Shown here: positions 54,978 through 64,000 of the stretch, piece after piece
How positions within the stretch are numbered: the stretch's first letter is position 1
How the letters are laid out: the number at the start of each line of letters is the position of its first letter
DNA from: Aricia agestis
Lineage: Eukaryota > Arthropoda > Insecta > Lepidoptera > Lycaenidae
Direction: 5' to 3'
NCBI RefSeq assembly: GCF_905147365.1
Contig: NC_056425.1
Coordinates: 13,047,001 to 13,111,000 of the forward strand
DNA length: 64,000 nucleotides
Translations under genes and position numbers: made by a program
Notes under the pieces: model-generated
Databases searched by the model: none
What the model saw: only the letters and a program-made list of their open reading frames with translations
Told to the model about the DNA's origin: nothing

Positions 54978-56075
54978 ATGGCTGGGAACCAGTGCAGTGG
55001 CTGTAACAATATTATTAAAGATAAAACCTACATTCAATGTAAATACTGTCATGGTGCTTACGATCATTTGTGTGCAAATATGTCATTTAAGGAATTTAAC
55101 TCCATGACGAAGGATCAGAAAAAGGAATGGAGATGTCCTGCATGCACCAGCAAAATGCCCAAACAGGATAATCAAAATACGCCTATCCGTCCACAAAGTT
55201 AGGTGCAAGACAATTTCTCCCAAATAGTTGACAATGTTACGACAAGAAGAAAAGTTACCTTGACGCAAAAGAGCAAAGAAAGTGATAGACCTGCTTCTGC
55301 TAAACTCATTGATGAAGCCAGCGTTCCTAGTCTTGTTCGGTACGAAGTTGTGACTGCCTTGCAAACTGAACTTCCTAAAATATTGAAACAAATACTTGAC
55401 AAAGAGTTACAACCACTGAAAGAACAAGTCTCAGATTTACTTACATCAATGGATTTCATTAACCAAAAATATGAAGACATTAATAATTTACTAAAATCAC
55501 GGGAAGAAGAAATCTTACAGCTCAAAACTGAGAACAGTAATCTTAAAAAAGATGTATCAGAACTCTCCGGTCGAGTATCAGCACTGGAACAATACAATCG
55601 TGAATCCAACGTAGAAATTCACGGACTTCCTGAATTTAAAAATGAAAATCTAACTCAGGTGGTTACTCAGATTAGCAGGGTAGTGTCTTCGCAAACTATG
55701 GAGGACAATATCCAATCTTGCTTCCGAGTGGCAAAACTGCATGTGAACAACAACCGCCCACGAACTGTTGTTGTGAAACTTCAGAGCGCCAGACATCGTG
55801 ATAATCTTCTCGCTGCCGTGTCTAAATATAATAAAAACAACAAAGATAGACTTAACACTAGCTTGATTGGTATTGGCGGAGAAAAAAGAAACATCTACGT
55901 AAGTGAACATCTAGCACCTGAGAAAAAGTCTCTTCACGCCGCAACGAGAATAAAAGCCAAGGAGTTGTCATACAAATATGTGTGGGTACGCAACGGAAGA
56001 ATTTTTGTAAGGAAGTCGGACCAATCTCCTGCAAAAGTCATAAACAGCGTGGCCCAGTTGAGCAACCTGCAGTAA
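54978..56075 (+). pseudogene. Retrotransposon ORF1, interrupted by one TAG
   Basis: Residues 1-74: a PHD-like zinc finger with Cys6, Cys9, Cys21, Cys24, His30, Cys32, Trp51, Cys53 and Cys56. A TAG at 55200-55202 follows, after which the same frame stays open for 290 codons. That part has a long coiled coil (about 55380-55600, LKSREEEILQLKTENSNLKK) and then a globular domain containing NRESNVEIHGLPE and YVSEHLAPEKK, which resembles the FP25K-like domain common in lepidopteran retrotransposon ORF1s (from memory). Such ORF1 products bind element RNA as chaperones. With one nonsense codon it is either a pseudogene or depends on read-through. Confidence 0.75.
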
Positions 56076-56084
56076 CAATAATAT

Positions 56085-56660
56085 GTGTCTCTTAACAACT
56101 TGAGTCCTAGACACCTCGGTAATGGCATAATGTTCCGTTTCTATTACCAAAACCTGCGCGGAATGCGAACAAAAACCCAAGATCTTTACAAAAATATTCT
56201 TCTGAATGATTATGATGTAATAGTATTCACTGAGACTTGGTTGAATAACAGTATACATGACGCTGAATTTATAGACAAAAGATATACTGTATACAGACGA
56301 GATCGTACTATATCACATTTTCATGACAAAGCGGATGGTGGTGGAGTACTTATAGCTGTCAAAAAGTCAATTTCTAGTATAAGATTAAGAGAAAAGGAAA
56401 GTGCATGTGAGGATTTATGGGTTTTGGTTAAGATTAAACATGGTAATGAGACTAAAAGTATAGGTGTATGTGCTGTTTATACTCTTTGTTCATCTTCCAC
56501 GCAAAAATATAATGAACTAATAACGTTTTTTGACAACTCTGTAAATAATGTAGTAACTGAATTTGATGACATTATAATTGTAGGTGATTTTAATTTGAGC
56601 TCTGTAACATGGCACTTGGCAGAGGGAGTTGGATGGTACATCAATTGTGTCCCAATGTAA
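56085..56660 (+). pseudogene. Retrotransposon ORF2, endonuclease part (frameshifted)
   Basis: It starts 9 nt after the ORF1 stop. An apurinic-like endonuclease domain: FYYQNLRGMRTK near the start, DVIVFTETWLN (catalytic Glu), and IIVGDFNLS (Asp/Asn) toward the end. The frame runs into a stop at 56658 after a frameshift. The continuation lies one frame over, from 56629. Confidence 0.75.
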
Positions 56661-59046
56661 TCAAAATAAATTGGCATGTGCCCTTAGTGACTTTATTGCA
56701 GTAACTGGATTGAATCAACAAAATCTTGTAACTAATAAAGATGGTAAAGTTTTAGATTTGGTCCTCAGTAACCTGTATTGCAATGTAAATGAAGCAGACT
56801 GTTTAAGCAAAGTAGATCCATACCATCCACCCCTCGATATAGATGTTTGTATAAGTTGTGATAATTCAGTATTAGAAAATATCCCTCGTTCTGACTACAA
56901 CTTTTACAAAGCAAATTATAATGATGTCTCCTCCTGTTTAATCGACGTGAATTGGTCTGATTTGTTTGGTAGTTGTGTTGACGTAGATGAAATGGTAGTC
57001 AAATTTTATGACGTACTTAACGAAGTTATTGACAAATATATACCGAAGCGTAAACCACGTACAGCTTCGTACCCAGTTTGGTTCACCTCTGACCTAATAA
57101 AACTCCTAAAAGAAAAAGAAAAGCTAAGATGTAACTATCGGAAATTTAATAATCCTCGTGACAGATATGAATATGAATTACTAAGAAGTCGATGTAAAAA
57201 GCTCGTTAAAGTCTGTCATAGGAATTATATTGAAACCGTTGAGAATAGCATCAAGCATAATCCACGAGTTTTTTGGAGTTACATTAAACAAAAAAAATCC
57301 TCTTCGAATAACATTCCTTCCGTAATGATTGAAGATAATGTTAAGGTGTCTGGAGGTGTCGACATCGCTAATTTATTCGCGTCCCATTTTAGCTCAATCT
57401 ATGGGCAATCAATGAGCGATTCCGAAATGCCAACTCAACATACACCCATAATTATCTCCCAACAATACACTAGTTTATTAAATGACGTACATGTTACTAA
57501 ATCTGCCGTACTGAACAAACTAAAGAAACTCAATACACAAAAAGGTTCCGGCCCGGACAATATTCCCCCCATATTTATAAGAAATTGTGCGCAAGCTTTA
57601 GCATACCCCTTAAAAATAATATTTAATAAATCAATAAAATCTGGTACTTTTCCAACTCAGTGGAAAAGAGCTCGTATAGTACCTGTGTTTAAAAAAGGTG
57701 ATAACAGTAATGTGAAGAACTATCGTCCTATATCTATCCTTTCCACCTTTGCAAAGGTATTTGAGTCTATTGTATGTCCAATTATAGTTGAACATACTAA
57801 AACACTAATTTGTAGTCAACAACATGGTTTTCAAAATAAAAAATCAGTAATTACAAACCTACTTACATTCTTAACTCCTGTATTCGAAGATGTAGATAAT
57901 GGCAAGCAGGTGGACGCGGTCTACACTGACTTCGCGAGTGCATTTGACCTTGTAGACCACAATATCTTGATTAAAAAATTAAGAGACCAATATGGTATTG
58001 ATGGTAGCATGCTCATGTGGTTCAAATCGTACCTATACCATAGAGAACAATCTGTTGTGGTCAGTGGGCATGAATCAGTAAAATATTTGGCGACGTCAGG
58101 TGTACCGCAGGGTTCTCACTTGGGTCCAATTTTGTTTCTGCTGTTCATAAATGACATTGTACATAGTATCCATCATTGCCATAGCTCGTTGTTTGCTGAC
58201 GATATGAAAATATCTTTACAGATAAATAGTGCCTCCGATTCTCGACTTTTGCAGTCCGATTTAGATCGCATCTACCTGTGGTGCCGCGATAATCGAATGA
58301 AATTGAATGCCTCTAAATGCCAGCACATCGTGTTTAGTAGAAAAAGAAAGGTTGTTCCTACACGCTACAACATAAATGGGGTTGATATCGTTTTTTCTCT
58401 AACTGTAAGGGACTTGGGCATAATACTTGACACCAAACTGAGTTTTATTCCTCATTTTGACTACATTATTAACAAAGCTGCTAAAACTCTTGGATTTGTG
58501 AAGCGCAGTTCAAAAGAATTTAAAAGCCCTCTGACTAAAATTGTGTTATTTAAGAATTTTGTTCGTAGTATCCTTGAATTCGGAAGCATAATATGGAACC
58601 CCCTGTACAATGTTCATTCGCAACGCATTGAGTCTCTTCAACGCTCGTTCACTAGACACCTGGCATATGTGACTCCGAACATTAACAAAAGAAGCTCATA
58701 TGATGACAGGCTGACTGCATTCAATATGAATACTCTCGCACAACGCCGACGTATGATGGATTTAGTTTTTCTTCAAGAAGTAATTAAAGGCCAAACGCCA
58801 TGCCAAGAATTTCTCGAAAGAATAACTTTCACAGTCCCCAAACTATCATCCCGTCGTAATCCTACTGGTATGTTCCATATACCGAGATACAAAACTAACC
58901 TAGGCAAAAACAGCCCATTAGTAAGACTGCCTCAAACTTACAATGATTGGCATAAGCTATTAGACTTAGATATTTTTTATGACCAACGCACGTCGCTTAA
59001 GAAAAAACTATTGACAAGAAATGTAAACAATGACAATAAACTTTAA
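56629..59046 (+). pseudogene. Retrotransposon ORF2, reverse transcriptase part
   Basis: 805 open codons. Reverse transcriptase blocks in order: KGSGPDNIPPIF, ARIVPVFKKGD, NYRPISIL, QHGFQNKKSV, AVYTDFASAFDLVDH, GVPQGSHLGPILFLLFIND and the catalytic FADDMK near 58192, then LGIILDTKLSF. The C-terminal region (RRRMMDLVFLQ) has no RNase H. It is coded in the frame after the endonuclease, separated only by the frameshift, so a single ORF of about 980 codons is the ancestral state. Confidence 0.82.
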
Positions 59047-59491
59047 TAAACTTTAATCAATGCAATTCATTTTATGACAACTTTGACATTATTTTCAATT
59101 TATTTTACAATAATTTTAAATCAATATTTTGACTATTATTTTATTTTTGGAATTATTTTTATTTTATTAATGTTATTGGTAACTTATTCAATTTTTTACA
59201 TCAATTTTACTTTTTTTACAATTATATTTTATTAAATTTTTTTAATCATTTTTACATTTTTCTAATGAAATTATAATAATAATTAGATCACTCTTAAAAT
59301 AATTGCATGTCCTTTTGAATTTTTAATTTTATGTAGACTTACTAAATTATTGTTTATTACTTATTAACTTAATCTTGATTGTTTAATTGAATTTATCTAA
59401 AATGTTGTGCATATCTATAAGTGATGTAAACACTAGCTCTTATTTATTTAATGTTGGCTAAAATGTAAGTGTTTATATTGTTGATGTGCCT
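59047..59491 (+). other. 3' UTR of the non-LTR retrotransposon
   Basis: Very AT-rich, non-coding, ending just before the tetranucleotide tail. Confidence 0.6.
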
Positions 59492-59516
59492 AAATAAATA
59501 AATAAATAAATAAATA
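59492..59516 (+). repeat. (TAAA)n retrotransposon tail
   Basis: About six TAAA units close the element. Confidence 0.8.
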
Positions 59517-59777
59517 CTCTGCAGTCTGTTTCCTTATATTGAGAGCACTCGTAGACTGCAAATATACCAAAAATCTAGACTTTGCTAGGATTTTAGTTTA
59601 AAAAACTAGCTAAAACTAGCTTTGCTAGCTCTATACGTATATCGTACGTGAATCCGGAACTTAAAAGATATTTCAATAAAAAAATAAACTAAATGCTTAT
59701 CAAGAGCCTTAGGGCTTAGAAACTAGTACTACCAGGCCTTCGATCTAAAATTCAACATCCGTTTAGTAGGTATAGCA

Positions 59778-60153
59778 TTTTTTTTAATGAAATAAGGGGG
59801 CAAACGAGCAAATGGGTCACCTGATGGAAAGCAACTTCCGTCGCCCATGGACATTCGCAGCATTAGAGGAGCTGCAGGTGCGTTGCCGGCCTTTTAAGAG
59901 GGAATAGGGTAATAGGGTAGGGTAGGGAAGGAAAGGGAATAGGGGAGGGTAGGGATGGAAAGGGAAGGGAATAGGGGAAGGTAGGCCCTTCTCTACCCTC
60001 CCCTATTCCCTTGAATAGGGGAGGGTAGGGAAGGGAATAGGGTAAGGGATTGGGCCTCCGGTAAACTCACTCACTCGGCGAAACACAGCGCAAGCCCGTG
60101 GTATTTCTCCGGTCGAGCCGGCCCATTCGTGCCGAAGCACGGCTCTCCCACGT
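59778..60153 (-). mobile_element. Lepidopteran SINE (Metulj-like), copy 8
   Basis: Complete at both ends, but the minisatellite block contains an inverted segment: ctaccctcccctattccctt is followed by aataggggagggtag (59993-60028), a small hairpin. The region between head and minisatellite is also shortened (gcgcaag|cccgtggt). Confidence 0.75.
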
Positions 60154-60752
60154 TTGAAAGCATGAAGAAGTAACAGTTAAACACTCACAGACTATTATAA
60201 TTTTAGTGTGATTTCATTTTTAAGCTATATATCACGGGTATTGAGCGCGGCGACCGAATCAAGAAACTCCGTAGGTAACGAAAAAACCTAACTCACCCCC
60301 AGATGTACAAACCCCACTAGTCGGTGCAGCGCGGCGTTGCCAGACTTCAGCACGGTGTTTGTGTGCGTGACTAGACGTACCCGAATTATAAATGCAATAG
60401 CTTTACCGCGGCACTTTTTTTATTTCTGCATATTATGTCGCAATACGTATTTGAAATTACATCAATTGAAGTTTGGTTCAACTTTAACCGAAACACTTTA
60501 CGAAATTGCTTTCTACTTATCCAGTTTTGTAGTTCTGTCGATGCGTCCCATTGGATATTGGTTAACTTAAAAATGTTACTAGTTTTACTGTTAGCTTACT
60601 TTAAGTTTACACTGACTTTATATTTTATTATTTCATTATTTTGTAGCACCGTTTATGATACCGAACCATAGAGAATTAAGCCATAGATCTCTTATTGAAC
60701 TTATGATCTTCATTCGATTGACAAACTGTCACGCTTACAAGGGTAACCTTAA
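60154..60752. other. Intergenic with a dispersed repeat
   Basis: About 60330-60420 (ggcgttgccagacttcagc, gtgtgcgtgactagacgt) is the inverted counterpart of about 9780-9905. The ORFs at 60337 and 60435 are within or next to this repeat. Confidence 0.4.
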
Positions 60753-60856
60753 GGCCAGGTAGACGGTAGACCCAAGTTTACATGACTTTGAATCAATAAT
60801 AAACGAACAAATAGTGAATTTTAAAAGCAAAAAAAAATACACATGTGTTTACTTAA

Positions 60857-61371
60857 GGACGCTATCACATTTTTTCACAAATATCAGCGATTTTCAGGTA
60901 CCATTTTAAAGAATTAGGAGTCACACTGCCAGGGTATTTTGGTTTCAAATGAAAGATAATATATTCGTCTCCACGTCTACACCATAAAAATTTATAGCCG
61001 CATACAATGTTTTCACTTAAATACGTTTTAACCATCACAATAATCGCAAAAGAATAAAAAAATGGGGTTTGATTAGGTACCATTATAGCTAATTATACAC
61101 TGAACTAAGGAAAATAATGTACACAAAATTGTTGCTTATTTAGTCCCCTGTACGAATAGCTAAATATTTTATATAAAATTAAATAACATTTCCATTTATA
61201 TTAAGAAACGCTCTCAAATTTCTTCATACATTTTCGCCCTATCAAGAACACGGCGGGCGTCGTAACCGCCACTGTACAAGGCGCGCTGATATTGAATGTT
61301 ATTTTAATGTCCTTAAAGTCGATATTCGTACTGACCTGCTAATTTTTGTAATAATTTTTGTGATAGCGTCC
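60857..61371. mobile_element. Inner TTAA-flanked element, 515 bp
   Basis: The ends GGACGCTATCACA and TGTGATAGCGTCC are inverted with TTAA on both sides (60853-60856, 61372-61375). The start GG after TTAA is shared with the outer element. No ORF of significance. Confidence 0.72.
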
Positions 61372-61680
61372 TTAATGTACTTTGACAATTTGTGGTTCGA
61401 AACCAAATATAGAAAACTTCACTTTCTTCGATTTAACTCCGAAAAGGAGGCTTATATCGAATATTTTGTGATATTTTTTTTATTTTTCATGAAGCTTATG
61501 ATAGTTTTACTTTCAAAAATCATATCTACGAATAGCTCATAACTTAAAGAAGAATAATTTGTGGTTACATTTTGCATTTTAGTTTAATTATCTAAGTAAA
61601 AAGGTTTTTTTCTTCTATTTCGCCCTATCAAGGACGCGGCGAGCGTCGTAACCGCCTCTGCACAAAGCGCGCTGACATAA

Positions 61681-61777
61681 GAAAAAAAAATCTTTATTCA
61701 AACAAACAAAACAAATCAATTTACACAAGTTACGAAAACAGAAATAGTTTGAATTGGCGGCCTTACTGCTGGAATAA
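61681..61777 (-). mobile_element. Short retroposed fragment
   Basis: On plus it starts with poly(A) and atctttattca, which on minus is a TGAATAAAGAT end with poly(T). It interrupts the second copy of the duplicated segment between cgcgctgaca and ttattttaatgtcc. Confidence 0.45.
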
Positions 61778-61861
61778 TGTTATTTTAATGTCCTTTACGT
61801 CGATATTCGTACTGCCAGACAGCGACCTGCGAATTTTGGGGTCTACCTGGCCTTAAAGGGT

Positions 61862-62060
61862 TTTCGTACTACAGTCTACATCGTATGATGGTCGCTGTTA
61901 AGCACTTGTGTTATATTGTGCACCCACAATTTTTTTTGTTGAGTTATGAATGCAAGAATGAGTGTTGTTCATAATCTAAAGAACAAGACTGCATTCATAT
62001 CTCAATACGTAATTTGTTTGTGGGATGATATACACAAACAGCGAGTAGCGACCATATTAT
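61862..62060. repeat. Relative of the 27613-27816 palindrome
   Basis: gtcgctgttaagcacttgtg, ttgagttatgaatgcaagaa and agaacaagactgcattcata match the family in order or inverted. Confidence 0.45.
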
Positions 62061-62119
62061 ATCCGAACCGAAACCGTGAAAACACAGTCCGTAGTTTGTT
62101 AAACTAATAATATGTATCA

Positions 62120-62453
62120 TACGTGGGAGAGCCATGCTTCGGCACGAATGGGCCGGCTCGACCGGAGAAATACCACGTTATCACAGAAAACCGGCGTGAA
62201 ACAGCGCTTGCGCTGTTTCACGCCGAGTGAGTGAGTTTACCGGAGGCCCAATCCCCTACCCTATTCCCTTTCCTAACCTCCCCTTTTCCCTTCCCTTCCC
62301 ATCCCTACCCTCCCCTATTACCCTATTCCCTCTTCAAAGGCCGGCAACGCACCACGCAGCTCTTCTGATGCTGCGAGTGTCCATGGGCGACGGAAGTAGC
62401 TTTCCATCAGGTGACCCGTTTGCTCGTTTGCCCCCTTATTTCATTAAAAAAAA
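62120..62453 (+). mobile_element. Lepidopteran SINE (Metulj-like), copy 9
   Basis: Complete from acgtgggagagccatgc to the poly(A) after cccttatttcatt. The internal block is irregular (cccttcccttcccatcc). The 86-codon ORF at 62227 is SINE sequence. Confidence 0.8.
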
Positions 62454-62495
62454 TGTATTCTGTGCCGCAGTAGAAATATTTCTATGATAGGCTTA

Positions 62496-62603
62496 GGGCC
62501 TGTTTCACCACTTCCTGATAAAGTGCCGTATAGGCTATCCACAACTTTTTTGACAGATTCTCCATACTTTATCTGTCAATTCAGGAAGTGGTTAAACAGG
62601 CGC
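62496..62603. mobile_element. MITE 'gggcctgtttcacc', copy 3, internally deleted
   Basis: TTA on both sides. The left half is intact (gccgtataggctatcc), the right inner arm is deleted, and the end is gttaaacaggcgc. Confidence 0.75.
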
Positions 62604-62678
62604 TTATACTCTTAAGTCCAGCTCACTTCTCTTCGTCACCCGTGATTCTCGAATTCGATTAGTGCTGAAGTTCTCTTA

Positions 62679-62843
62679 GGCTGGTATAAATAGTCAGTAC
62701 TTAAGATGCCACCCGGTCTCAAGACCTGACACCTGACTTCGGCTCTGTGATTGGTTCAAATTTTGACAGCCAACCAATCACAGAGCCTGAACCGTGTCTT
62801 GAGACTGAGATGCATCTTGAGTACTGACTATTTATACCAGCCC
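62679..62843. mobile_element. Hairpin MITE, copy 2 of 12277-12437
   Basis: ggctggtataaatagtcag and ctgactatttataccagcc are inverted, with TTA at the left and TAG at the right. Confidence 0.75.
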
Positions 62844-63545
62844 TAGTCTGAGATTCATGGTATGAGAATTAGGTCCGTCGAATCACAATCAAACGAAGCA
62901 ATCGAATTGGAGCGAGAAAATTCACCACATATCCTGAAAGCATTTTGTCAGGCAAACCTCAGCAGTGCCACAGTATAAAATATATACAGTAGATTAACTC
63001 TGTCGTATTCTTAAAATCGAATTCGCTCAATACAGTGAAAAGTTTTACGCGCTATATCAGGTTATTGTATATCACGCTTAAGGCGAGGATTAACCCCAAT
63101 TTGTTATTCCGTGACTCCCGGTTTACCTAGTTCCAATATAATAACAAAAATGTAAAAAATATGAGATATAAAGCACAATATTTAAAATACCTTAAACCAT
63201 AAACATTTTAATAAAACGTAATACTTTGGCTGTAATTAATTTACAAACTCACCTCCGACAAAAATCTATTTCATCGAAATATAAGTATTATCTAGGACAA
63301 TTATACATTTTATCTGGATAAATTGTTAGTAAATCTATATTAAAATCTTCTGAACCGAACAATTTTGTTTCTTAATATTTATTTTCAAAGATATTTAAAA
63401 AAAACAAGAAAAATAGAGAAGATCCGCCCCCTAGTAACTACAGTTTTATGCTAAGCGAAAATGAATCTTATTGCGATGCGTATACGCTTGGTCTTTGGTT
63501 GTGTGCAAGGTTATCGTTTTGGATTGAGATTAATCCCCGCCTTAA
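62844..63545. other. Intergenic, AT-rich, no gene
   Basis: Nothing recognised. The 72-codon ORF beginning at 63448 runs into the MITE that follows. Confidence 0.35.
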
Positions 63546-63663
63546 GGCTTCACTCTCGAAACAAGCGGGCAACGGGGCGAAAGCGGCGGCGCCGGCGGCG
63601 CGCGACATTATAGATTTCGCCGCCGCTCCCGCCCCGCTATCCGCTGATTTCGAGACTGAAGCC
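63546..63663. mobile_element. MITE with TAA duplication and GC-rich core
   Basis: The ends GGCTTCACTCTCGAAA and TTTCGAGACTGAAGCC are inverted, with TAA on both sides. The core has gcggcggcgccggcggcgcg. Confidence 0.65.
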
Positions 63664-63786
63664 TAAATGTGATTCCGGCAGTTAAAAATAAAGATGTTTA
63701 TCTGTATATCAATTATATTAAGATTATGTCAAAGAAGTTTTTCTGTATAATATCATTTATATTGTGTCAAAATATATGGTTTAAAG

Positions 63787-63916
63787 CGACAAGGCTTTAA
63801 ATGAACGTGGGCGGGGGCGCTGCTAGTAAAGGAGAACTGTCAAAAATGACGTTTTTGTATAATGTTAATGACATCATTAGTTCCTTTTTTCGCCACGTTC
63901 ATTTAAAGCCTTGTCG
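63787..63916. mobile_element. Solo copy of the inner palindromic element
   Basis: cgacaaggctttaaatgaac and gttcatttaaagccttgtcg are inverted. The same unit is nested in the two composite MITEs. Confidence 0.75.
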
Positions 63917-64000
63917 AGCTGTACTGTACATAGTTTATATTGTGTCAATACAGCCATATTAAGTGTGGTAAATTGAAGGTAACGGATGGGCGGGCAAATC

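Larger units (their letters stand above)
54978..59516 (+). mobile_element. Near-complete CR1/Jockey-like non-LTR retrotransposon
   Basis: ORF1 (PHD-like finger, coiled coil, C-terminal domain), a 9-nt gap, ORF2 (endonuclease plus reverse transcriptase), a 3' UTR of about 450 bp and a tail of TAAA/AAAT repeats (59492-59516). It has no RNase H domain and no LTRs. Two lesions are visible: an in-frame TAG in ORF1 (55200-55202) and a frameshift in ORF2 near 56600-56640. Placement in the Jockey superfamily (CR1-type) is by overall architecture. Confidence 0.8.
60753..61852. mobile_element. TTAA-flanked element, 1.1 kb, with nested relative
   Basis: The ends GGCCAGGTAGAC and GTCTACCTGGCC are inverted, and TTAA lies immediately outside on both sides (60749-60752, 61853-61856). 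No transposase ORF. It contains the smaller TTAA element 60857-61371 and a duplicated segment (about 61225-61340 and 61613-61845). Confidence 0.7.

Noticed and set aside
55083..56258. Minus-strand ORFs opposite the retrotransposon ORF1
   Set aside because: Antisense shadows of ORF1 without any domain.
63448..63666. 72-codon ORF with Ala-rich C-terminus
   Set aside because: The second half is the GC-rich core of a MITE, and the start has no supporting context.

Overview
The window looks like lepidopteran (moth or butterfly) nuclear DNA. It is AT-rich, has few genes, and is packed with interspersed repeats of kinds typical of butterfly and moth genomes: a short SINE present nine times, Helitron ends of the TC...CTAG type, many palindromic MITEs, CR1/Jockey-like non-LTR retrotransposons, and a BEL/Pao-type LTR element. 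Family names rest on motif recognition, because no database search could be run.

The only confident host genes are two tandem carboxylesterase-family paralogues on the minus strand. Copy A spans 21000-26352 and copy B 31012-36895. Each has three exons with conserved GT/AG junctions and phases, giving open proteins of about 565 and 575 residues. Each has a signal peptide, the fold motifs of the family, and a C-terminal hydrophobic tail that suggests a GPI anchor. In both, the nucleophile-elbow serine position is glycine (G-H-G-S-G where the family has G-E-S-A-G) and the oxyanion-hole HGG is EGE. They therefore look like esterase-fold proteins that no longer hydrolyse substrate. Homology extends into introns and flanks, so they arose by a segmental tandem duplication of about 6 kb. 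The copies then gained different transposons.

Intron 1 of copy B holds the most striking element: a 2.6 kb LTR retrotransposon (33036-35650, minus). It has identical 129-bp TG...CA LTRs, a perfect 5-bp target duplication (CCTTC) and one intact 595-codon ORF encoding only a BEL/Pao-type Gag and aspartic protease. There is no reverse transcriptase, RNase H or integrase, so it appears to be a young non-autonomous element that depends on enzymes supplied in trans.

Layout: 1-20 kb is repeats only (a non-LTR 3' end, TIR elements, a CR1/Jockey-like fragment, a hAT element nested in other repeats, long hairpins). 20.9-27.1 kb is esterase A and its GC-rich upstream block. 27-31 kb is repeats. 31-37.3 kb is esterase B with the LTR element. 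37.5-54 kb is a mosaic of Helitrons, MITEs, SINEs and retrotransposon remnants. 54.9-59.5 kb is an almost complete CR1/Jockey-like retrotransposon with one nonsense codon and one frameshift. 59.7-64 kb is more SINEs and MITEs, including a TTAA element nested inside another TTAA element. No functional tRNA, rRNA or CRISPR array was seen.
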